From an uncultured Planctomycetaceae bacterium (GTDB lineage Bacteria; Planctomycetota; Planctomycetia; Planctomycetales; Planctomycetaceae): a stretch of 64,000 nucleotides of DNA. This document shows, piece by piece, positions 18,895 through 26,100 of the stretch. Under the pieces are notes generated by a model that was given only the letters and a program-made list of their open reading frames with translations, made no database searches and was not told the DNA's origin. Position 1 is the first letter of the stretch. Each line of letters opens with the position of its first letter. Where the stretch lies: positions 496,001-560,000 of the forward strand of contig CALSLT010000017.1 of assembly GCA_943787265.1 (NCBI GenBank). Direction: 5' to 3'. The position numbers and the translations under genes were made by a program.

Positions 18895-18968
18895 ACAGTG
18901 GCACGACACTCCGTGTCGTAAGCCTTGTCAGCCTGTCGGGGCAAAACGACACGGAGTGTCGTGCCACA
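18895..18968. repeat. Inverted pair of REP half-elements
   Basis: Two copies of the core GTGGCACGACACTCCGTGTC (plus GT) face each other across a 26-bp spacer. Each contains a 7-bp hairpin, ACGACAC/GTGTCGT (18903-18919 and 18946-18962). The first hairpin of the full element (CCGCAC/GTGCGG) is missing from both. The core is the same as at 22096, 22232, 23102 and 26304, so this is a BIME-like arrangement. It sits between the terminator of the 19057 gene and the P-loop kinase gene. Confidence 0.85.
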
Positions 18969-19008
18969 GAAAATTGTCTCAGACACATTCTGAGCGATGC
19001 AACAAAAA

Positions 19009-19038
19009 CGGCCGCTCGGAATAGATTCCGAGCGGCCG
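19009..19038 (-). terminator. Rho-independent terminator of the LEPR-XLL/RTX gene
   Basis: A perfect 13-bp stem, CGGCCGCTCGGAA/TTCCGAGCGGCCG, with a TAGA loop lies 18 bp beyond the stop codon of the minus-strand gene ending at 19057. On the minus strand it is followed directly by TTTTTG. Confidence 0.9.
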
Positions 19039-19056
19039 CATGCTTCGAGGCAGTGA

Positions 19057-21855
19057 TTACTGCTTCACTTTATCCTTCACTCCACCGATCAGATGATCGG
19101 CTCCTTTTTCACCCTTGAGATCGTCCTTGTCGAAGTCGTCAAGGTCGTCACCCAGAGCGAGCAGTGCGTTCGCGAGGCTGCCAGAGCCCCACGCGGACAA
19201 TGCGGAATCGAGGGCACTCAGGTCGTCCTGATTGTCGGTCGAACCGCCGATCAGCAGGTCGTTGTCACGGCCGCCTTTCAGCTTGTCCTTGCCATCCCCA
19301 CCGATGAGGATGTCGTTGCCGGAACCGCCAGACAACTTGTCCCTGCCGGCACCGCCGATCAGGACGTCATTGCCACGACCACCCTTGATGTGGTCGTTGC
19401 CGTCTCCGCCGAGCACGATCTGCGAGATCGCCACGTCGGAGCCGCCATCGCTGCCTCCGTCAGAACCGCCATCGGAACCACCGTCACTGCCGCCGTTGTA
19501 GTGATCATTTCCGCCACACAGGATGGCGACGATTTGATCGATGGCAGATGCCGAGTAGGTTTCCTTGATACGGTCGCGACCGCCGTCTGAACCGCCGTCG
19601 CTCCCGCCTTTCTTCTTACCCTTTCCTTTATCCTTGCCGCCGTCGGAGCCTCCATCAGAACCGCCATGATGGCCGCCCTGGTTGAGTTTGACGTCGACCT
19701 TCAGTTCGTCCTTCTTCTCATTGATCTTAATGTTGACGTGATCACGGCCGTCGGTGCCGATGATGTAGAGCGTGCCGTCAACAAGTCCGACTCCCTGCAC
19801 AACAGCCTGAGTCGTCAGTGCTGCCGATGCGGCTCCGTCGCTGTCCGTCGCGGTGACGGTGATGACAAAGATGCCGCCCGTTGCGTAGTCGTGGCTTCCC
19901 AGGAACGAGTCCCCGACCTGATCCACGGAAACATATTCGACAGAACCATCGCCCCAGTTGACGGTGATGACGTGAGTGTCGAGGCCCGGATCACTGAACG
20001 ATCCGCTGATCGACACACTGCCATCGTCTGACTTCGATTCCAGCGTTCCGTTGCTGGAAGACACAGCCGTTACCGTGGGAGCCACGTTGTTAACGGTCAG
20101 CTCGAAGCTGCTCGTCGTGACACCTCCGTTACCATCGTCTGCGGTGATGACCACAGTTTGCGACTCGTCCGGACCATCAGCGCTGTTGAAGCTCCAGTCC
20201 CAGGTGCCGTCGGCATTTCTGGAAACGTCGCCTGTTGAAGCACTGAGAGTCACGTCGTCACTGGCATCCACATCCGACCAGGAGCCGGCGTTGGTTGCCG
20301 TCTGGCCTTCGTCGATGGTGACATCGCCGCCGTTCGAGATCACCGGCGCGTCGTTCACGCCGTTGACCGTGATCGTGACGGTGGCGTCATCCGTTTCGCC
20401 GAACGCGTCTTCAATTCGATAGTCAAAACTCACGTCAGCCGACTGGTTGACGGCCAGCGATTCGAATTCACCATTCGGATCGAAGCTGAAACTTCCGCTG
20501 CCATTATCAGTCACGACACCCTGGGACGGACTGTTCAACGCCACGGTTGAAGCAGCGGCAATGTTGCCCTGATCGTCCGTGTCATTGGTCAGAACGCTGA
20601 AGGTGACCGAGTTGTCCTCGTCAGTTCCCACCAGATCGTTGTTCGCGACCGGTGGCGTGTTGAGCGGCATGACGACGACATCAAATGTCGCGACCGTCAC
20701 TCCGCCGTCACCATCATCCGCCGTGATCGTGACCGTATGAGTCCCGGCCGTTCCCACGGACGAATCCCACGACCATGACCACGTGCCATTGTCGTTGCGG
20801 ACCACCGTTCCCAGCGACGCGCTAAGTTGCACATCGTCGTAGTACACCGTTGCTGGTGCAGCCATCGACTGCGGAACGGCCGCCTGCATCTGTGGAGACA
20901 CAGCCATCGCCTGCGGAGACGCCGCCCGTGCCGCCGGTGGTGGCGGTGCATCTCCTCCTCCCGGTGGTGGTGGTGCATCTCCTCCTCCTGGTGGTGGTGG
21001 ATCTCCACCTCCTGGTGGTGGTGGTGGTGGAGCGCCTCCTCCCGGCGGTGGTGGTGGTGGAGGCGGATCTCCTCCTCCATCGCCTCCTCCTCCTCCGCCA
21101 TCGCCGGTTCCGCCACCGTTGTCCTCGCCTCCTCCCCCGCCGGTTCCTCCGCCGCCGTCATCCGGTGGTGGTGGATCGCCTCCTCCGCCTCCGCCCGGTG
21201 GTGGTGGTGGAGGCGGTGGAGGTGATCCACCTCCTACTCCACCTCCACCGCTTCCTCCATCGCCGCTGCCGCCACCGCTGCCCGCGCCTCCTCCTCCGCC
21301 GGTTCCGCCGCCGCCGTCATCCGGTGGTGGTGGATCGCCTCCTCCGCCTCCGCCCGGTAGTGGTGGTGGTGGTGGATCGTCAGCGACCGCAAGAAACGCC
21401 GGGTCGAAGAACGTGCCTGAGTTAGTTGCCGTCTCGCCTTCGGTAATCGAGATCGTCGCATCGGCCACACCAACCGTCGGCGCCACGTTGTTGACAACGA
21501 GCGTAAACTGAGTCTGCGCCGTCTGCCCACCGGTCGCCGTGATCGTCACCAATTGACCATCGTCCGGGCCATCGGCCACGTCCAGACTCCAGCTCCACGT
21601 TCCGTTGGCACTGTCCTGAGTGACCGTGCCCACCGAAGCGGCAAGCGTCACCGCATCAGAATACGTTCCGGTCTGAGTGGCCGTCGCTCCCTCATCGACG
21701 GTGACCACCGCTTCATCAACGGCGATGGCGGTCAGTAATGTTCGACTCTCCAGATTCTCCGTCACCAGCAAACCGGAAGGCTTCGGCCGCTCACGACGCC
21801 TCCGGCCGGTCCCGCCAGCAAACGGGAAGAGTTTTCCCTTGAAACTCAAAAGCAT
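19057..21855 (-). CDS. LEPR-XLL exoprotein with cadherin/Ig-like domains, Gly/Pro-rich block and RTX repeats
   Basis: A 932-residue secreted protein starting MLLSFKGKLFPFAGG. The basic stretch GRRRRER leads to ENLESRTLLTA, a LEPR-XLL signature. Then come Ig-like modules (TVDEG...TWSWSLDVADGPDDGQ type, at least three copies), a Gly/Pro-rich low-complexity block (about residues 160-307), a cadherin-like NTPPVANN...EDNSVTFSVL domain, a PKD-like segment with NWGDGS, GGSDGG tandem repeats with a Lys-rich patch, and RTX nonapeptides (about 818-880). GGGGA stands 6 nt before the chosen ATG; an in-frame upstream Met at 21990 would read through a structured leader and looks unlikely. It has its own perfect terminator. 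Probably a cell-surface or matrix protein. Confidence 0.87.
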   Translation of the reverse strand: MLLSFKGKLFPFAGGTGRRRRERPKPSGLLVTENLESRTLLTAIAVDEAVVTVDEGATATQTGTYSDAVTLAASVGTVTQDSANGTWSWSLDVADGPDDGQLVTITATGGQTAQTQFTLVVNNVAPTVGVADATISITEGETATNSGTFFDPAFLAVADDPPPPPLPGGGGGGDPPPPDDGGGGTGGGGGAGSGGGSGDGGSGGGGVGGGSPPPPPPPPPGGGGGGDPPPPDDGGGGTGGGGGEDNGGGTGDGGGGGGDGGGDPPPPPPPPGGGAPPPPPPGGGDPPPPGGGDAPPPPGGGDAPPPPAARAASPQAMAVSPQMQAAVPQSMAAPATVYYDDVQLSASLGTVVRNDNGTWSWSWDSSVGTAGTHTVTITADDGDGGVTVATFDVVVMPLNTPPVANNDLVGTDEDNSVTFSVLTNDTDDQGNIAAASTVALNSPSQGVVTDNGSGSFSFDPNGEFESLAVNQSADVSFDYRIEDAFGETDDATVTITVNGVNDAPVISNGGDVTIDEGQTATNAGSWSDVDASDDVTLSASTGDVSRNADGTWDWSFNSADGPDESQTVVITADDGNGGVTTSSFELTVNNVAPTVTAVSSSNGTLESKSDDGSVSISGSFSDPGLDTHVITVNWGDGSVEYVSVDQVGDSFLGSHDYATGGIFVITVTATDSDGAASAALTTQAVVQGVGLVDGTLYIIGTDGRDHVNIKINEKKDELKVDVKLNQGGHHGGSDGGSDGGKDKGKGKKKGGSDGGSDGGRDRIKETYSASAIDQIVAILCGGNDHYNGGSDGGSDGGSDGGSDGGSDVAISQIVLGGDGNDHIKGGRGNDVLIGGAGRDKLSGGSGNDILIGGDGKDKLKGGRDNDLLIGGSTDNQDDLSALDSALSAWGSGSLANALLALGDDLDDFDKDDLKGEKGADHLIGGVKDKVKQ
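19435..19670 (-). repeat. Tandem GGSD-encoding 12-bp repeats
   Basis: Runs encoding GGSDGG occur at about 19440-19500, 19580-19610 and 19635-19670, interrupted by Lys-rich and NDHYNG-type segments. They are coding minisatellites of the exoprotein, not a CRISPR array. Confidence 0.75.
20935..21380 (-). repeat. Gly/Pro-rich coding low-complexity block with internal duplication
   Basis: On the minus strand this encodes runs of PPPP and GGGG with short D/S/G spacers. Two near-identical stretches of about 85 bp (about 21127-21215 and 21289-21375, offset about 162 bp) show a recent internal duplication. The block opens long spurious frames on the plus strand. Confidence 0.85.
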
Positions 21856-21862
21856 TGATATT

Positions 21863-21937
21863 TCCCCAATAGCAAAAAGGTCTGCCCAGCTTGTTGCCTG
21901 CTGGAGGCAGCCAGCGAGTTCACCGCCAGCTATTGGG
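21863..21937 (-). promoter_or_regulatory. Structured 5' leader that may sequester the ribosome binding site
   Basis: On the minus strand CCCAATAGC (21937-21929) is complementary to GCTATTGGG (21873-21865). The second arm overlaps the GGGGA ribosome binding site of the 21855 start. Between them is a small TGCCT/AGGCA hairpin whose CCAGC loop could pair with one of three nearby GCTGG copies. This is a fold read by eye; I do not recognise a known riboswitch class. Confidence 0.45.
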
Positions 21938-21990
21938 TAGAACGCAACGTTGTGGAACTGCGAGCTGGAATTTCCACCCACACACAGCAC

Positions 21991-22095
21991 TTAACCTAAT
22001 TGGTAATAGCAGTTTGCGATATTCTGAAATTTTCCTGATTCAACGCTGACGGGCCATGTGCTTGATGCTTGTGGTCAATGCTGACGGTCAACGCT
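21991..22095. other. Spacer between the exoprotein leader and the first REP
   Basis: No gene is visible. The decamer AAyGCTGACG recurs at about 22042, 22079 and 22090, and again at 22229 before the second REP, suggesting the repeat unit extends upstream of the hairpins. Confidence 0.4.
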
Positions 22096-22157
22096 GACGG
22101 GCTGTCCGCACGGAGTGCGGAGCCACAGTGGCACGACACTCCGTGTCGTTTTGCCCT
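22096..22157 (+). repeat. REP element, copy 1 (5' of RAYT)
   Basis: Two adjacent hairpins: CCGCAC-GGA-GTGCGG (22106-22120) and ACGACAC-TCC-GTGTCGT (22133-22149), joined by AGCCACAGTGGC. Short outer GGGC/GCCC ends could close a third stem. The two loops sit in complementary sequences (CACGGAGTG and CACTCCGTG), so an alternative long stem is also possible. Confidence 0.88.
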
Positions 22158-22231
22158 TCACCGCCACCAACCCGCTGGCTTCTTGCAACAAGTGCCCGTC
22201 GAACCGCACGTCGCCAATGCTCATGCCCAAT

Positions 22232-22296
22232 GCTGACGGGCTATCCGCACGGAGTGCGGAGCCACAGTGGCACGACACTCCGTGTCGTTTTGCCCC
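22232..22296 (+). repeat. REP element, copy 2 (5' of RAYT)
   Basis: Nearly identical to copy 1, same orientation, 86 bp before the RAYT start. It has the same two hairpins and the same preceding GCTGACGGGCT, and ends in TTTTGCCCC. Confidence 0.88.
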
Positions 22297-22382
22297 TTCA
22301 CCCCTTGCCACCAGCAAGCCCTCATCACAGACTGTTCGGAATGTAATCATTTGTTCCATTTGCTCCGTCAGGCAGAGCCTCA

Positions 22383-23063
22383 ATGCCGGACTCTTCACAG
22401 ACCCCAGTCTTCCACCCGTTCGATCCCAATGTTGATGTCGAGCGATCCTCCCGCCACCTCCCGCACTGGTTTCAGCCAGGCGTCGCCGTCTTCATCACGT
22501 TTCGCACAGCCGACTCGCTGCCAAAGAAAGTGCTCGAACTCTGGCATCGAGAACTGCTCGACTGGCTCCGGCGCCGCGACCTGCCGACCGAACTCGCGTT
22601 CGCTCCCGAACGTCTCGACGAGCTCGATCAGGCACATCGAAACGAGTTTCAAAAACTCCGAAAACAGAGCTGGCAACGGTACCTCGACGACTGTCACGGC
22701 GCGTGCGTCCTGAAGCAGTCAGAGTTCGCTGAGGAAGTCGCCAGGTCACTGCGGCACTTCGACGGCGAGCGTTACGACCTGGACAGCTTTGTAATCATGC
22801 CGAACCACGTGCATGTGCTGGCGCAGTTTCGACCGTCAATCACGATGAGGCAGCAGCTCACAAGCTGGTTGAGGTTTTCGGCCACGCAGATCAATCGTCG
22901 ACTCGGGACCAGCGGTGTCTTCTGGCAGAGTGAGCCGTTCGACCACCTCGTTCGCAGTGCCGAGCAATTCGAGTACCTGCGGCGGTACATCGCTGAGAAT
23001 CCGCGAAAGGCAAAGTTGAAGGCTGGAGAGTTTCTGTACTGGAGTCGGGAGGTGCGCGAGTGA
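22383..23063 (+). CDS. REP-associated tyrosine transposase (RAYT, Y1 transposase family)
   Basis: A 226-residue single-strand DNA transposase of the Y1/HUH family related to IS200/IS605 TnpA. The HUH motif MPNHVHVL places metal-binding His142 and His144. The catalytic tyrosine is probably Tyr202 in RRYIAENPRKAKL, matching the family pattern Y-I-x-x-N-P. WFQPGVAVFITFRTAD near the N-terminus is the usual first strand. RAYTs are normally single-copy chromosomal genes that act on flanking REP palindromes rather than moving as an IS. That fits here: two REP copies precede the gene and one follows, all in the same orientation. No insertion-sequence ends are visible. The family call is firm; activity is inferred. 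Confidence 0.92.
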   Translation: MPDSSQTPVFHPFDPNVDVERSSRHLPHWFQPGVAVFITFRTADSLPKKVLELWHRELLDWLRRRDLPTELAFAPERLDELDQAHRNEFQKLRKQSWQRYLDDCHGACVLKQSEFAEEVARSLRHFDGERYDLDSFVIMPNHVHVLAQFRPSITMRQQLTSWLRFSATQINRRLGTSGVFWQSEPFDHLVRSAEQFEYLRRYIAENPRKAKLKAGEFLYWSREVRE

Positions 23064-23101
23064 CTTGTGGCCAATGCTCGTATTCAATGCGGTCGGTCAA
23101 T

Positions 23102-23166
23102 GCGGTCGGGCTTTCCGCACGGAGTGCGGAGCCACAGTGGCACGACACTCCGTGTCGTTTTGCCCC
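23102..23166 (+). repeat. REP element, copy 3 (3' of RAYT)
   Basis: Same two-hairpin unit and orientation as copies 1 and 2, preceded by repeated CAATGCGGTCGG. It lies between the RAYT stop (23063) and the 3' end of the converging kinase gene (23196). Confidence 0.88.
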
Positions 23167-23195
23167 TCACGAGAACCCAGAGCAATGAGCAAGTC

Positions 23196-26100
23196 TCACC
23201 GGTCGTCAGGCAGCATGACAACGCGAAAGCTTTTGACTGCGGTTGCGAAGAACTTACCCGGCGAAAGGCGACTGTGCCCGCAATTCCTGGCTGAGGAAGA
23301 TACCGCGCCGGTCCAGCTTGTCACTGAACCGCCTCGAACCACCGGCGAGAGACTCTCATCCAGAGGTCCCACTGGATTAATCGCAGATTCAGTTGTGTAG
23401 TCCCGCCGCCCGTCCAGGCACATTTCGTCCGCATTGCCATGCATGTCGTAAAGACCAAAGGGATTCGCCGGGAATTGAGCCACACGCCGTAAGTCAACGC
23501 TCGATGTGATTTTCGCGCTCGCCAGATCAGGGTCGAAGTCTTCGCCAAAGCTGTATCGAGATGTCGTGCCGGCGCGGCATGCGTATTCCCATTCTGCGTC
23601 GGTTGGTAACCGATAGGTGCGACCTTCTTTCTTCGACAACCACTCGCAGAATTCAGTCGCATCGGTCCAACTGACATTCCGAACGGGATACTCAAGAAAG
23701 CTTGGATTGTCGTTGTACCGGTTCCAGATAAGGGTCGAGTCGCGGGCCTGCTTGCCGATCAGGTAGGCACCTCCGCCGTCGGTTTCGGCCTCAGTGACGT
23801 AGTCCGTGTCTGCCACAAAAACGGCGAACTGTTGCGTGGTGACTTCCGTTTCACACATCCAAAATGGCCTTGTCAGCCGAACGCGATGCTGTGGCTTCTC
23901 GTTGTCTCCCGCGTTTGAATCGTCGTCCGGAGCTCCCATGAGAAACTCACCCGGCGGCATCAGTCTGAGCCTCATCCCCAGCGAATTGACTCGTTCGACA
24001 CTGCTACCCAGGTGGTCTGCCCACGCCTTCTGATGTTCCTTCGCGTCTGCAGTCGTGAAAGGAGCCACTGCCAACGGCGGTGCATCGGCTGCGGGCGACA
24101 CGGAAAACGAGGGTTCAACTGTCAAAGGCTTGGTTTCGATACCGTTAATCAATTGAAACCATTGCAACTGTCCGTCGAAACTTCGTCGCCGCCAGTCATG
24201 GCCGCGCTGATCATGGATCGTCAACGAGCCGATCCGACTGGAGAATGCAGACAAGCCATTGGCAGCGATGTAATTCGCATTCGGTTCGTCTGTGAGGTGG
24301 AGAGCCATCTCGTCAGTTCGAGTTTGAACGACGACCTGCCCTGAAGTGACCATTGCCCCTCCAGTGATGTTTAACGAATCGGCAATCAGCTTGATGTCGC
24401 CATTCGAAGTGTCATCGCCGATTACGCCGTCAGTCCATTGGACGTCGGCCGCTCCTCCGGCACCTTCGCCCTGGATGGAAACCGTTCCCTCATCAGAAAT
24501 CACATCGCCACCGAACACGACTCCACGGCTGGCACCCGACCCTCCTCGCCCTTTGAGAGTCACGTTTCCGTTAGCCGATCGAATCGTCGCCATGAGTCCG
24601 GTTGATCGCGAGCTGCCAAAGTCGACGCCGATGTGGTTTTCGGCGCCGGCCCGACCGTCACGTCCACCGACCCCATCAATCAGAATGTGTCCTTGCCCGG
24701 TCGTGCGAACATGGGCGTCGACGATAATCGCCACTCCCAAGCACGAGTCTCCATCAGTGCCACCGCTGCCGCCAGTTCCAGAGATTCGAATGCTGCCATC
24801 GTGCGACGCGATCGTGGACGTTTCCATACGGATGCCGTCGTTCCTGTTCAAGCCGCTGCCACCGTGGCCAGAGAGATAAATCTCCGCGGTATGCGAATGG
24901 ATCGCTGACTGGAGAATGTGAATGCCCTGATTGTGACCACCACCGACGCCGCCCACACCGTCAATGGAGATTCGTCCAACCCCCGCACCAGTGCCCGTCG
25001 AACTTACCGATGCGTTGTAGTTTATGGCGACTCCCCAGTATTTGTGTTCGTCGACGCCGGTCGAAGCTCGCCCACGCAGCATCACGGCCCCGGACTCAGT
25101 TGCGATCGAGGAGCTTTCGAGAAAAACACCATTGATCGGCAACTCGGCATGTGAGGACGCGTCACCAGAGAGAGTGATGTCGCCGTGCTCTGTGTTAATG
25201 CTCGAATTACCATTCACCAGAATTGCAGCGCCAGGTTCACTTGCGGACTGCACAATCGCGTTCAGCCGAATGCTGCCATTGCCGACAGCCGAAATCTGAC
25301 TTTTTGCGAAGGTGAAGATTCTTGCGACGTTCACCGTCAACGAAGACTCGCCGAGTTCGATCACTCCCCTGACTTCGATCCGGTCGTCGCCCTTTCCGCT
25401 ATCAATCAGCACGTCGCCGTTGATTCCGCTGATGTCTTCGAGCGTGAGCTGATCATCACCCTGGCCGAGCTGCATACGAAATGCTTCAAACTCAGACGTA
25501 TCGATTGAAAACGTGGTGGTTCCGTCACCTTCACCGAGACTCGCATCAAAGACGCCGACTTCACGATGAAGCACTAAACGCGGACCTTCGGTCCGAACTG
25601 TAATGTCAATCGCAGAGTCGTCGCGGTCCTCAAAAATCAACGTCCGATCTTCGAGCCGGATCGAATTCGATTTAGCCACTTCAGGCGATGGCACCTTTGG
25701 ATTTGACGGTGTCGATGCCGAATTTCTCTGAATGACCACGACTAAAACGACAATGGCGAATGCAGCAATAGCCGCACCGAGGAACCCACCGGCTCGCGTT
25801 GCCGGTTTGGCAGGTTCCGGCGGGCGATGTACGACGGAAGCGACACTTTGATTAGCGCCTGCTTGATCGGCATCTGCTGAATCCAATAGCGCGGCCAGAT
25901 CATTACCAACTGTGTGATCCAACAATGCTTCAGCAACTTCGTGCGGAGTTGCGTACCGATCGTTCGGAGAGCAGGCCAGCATACGGCCAATGATGTCGAC
26001 GAGTTCTTTTGACAGGTCGCTGCGATGATTCGAAATTGGCGTCGGTTCTCTGGTTGCCAAAGCCTTGAGCTTCTGCATCTGGCTTCTGGGCTTGCCATCG

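Noticed and set aside
18772..18909. N-terminal extension of the P-loop kinase gene
   Set aside because: The extra residues translate REP DNA and spacer sequence; the protein family starts at the MTTNIVYL methionine.
19435..19670. CRISPR-like periodic repeats
   Set aside because: The 12-bp period is in frame and encodes GGSD repeats; there are no spacers of uniform length and no cas genes.
21119..21511. Long Pro/Gly-rich open frames on the plus strand
   Set aside because: They are antisense shadows of the low-complexity coding block of the exoprotein on the minus strand; no start signal or known family supports them.
22383..23063. Insertion sequence of the IS200/IS605 type
   Set aside because: No IS ends, no TnpB, and the flanking hairpins match a REP family found elsewhere in the window, which indicates a RAYT rather than an IS.
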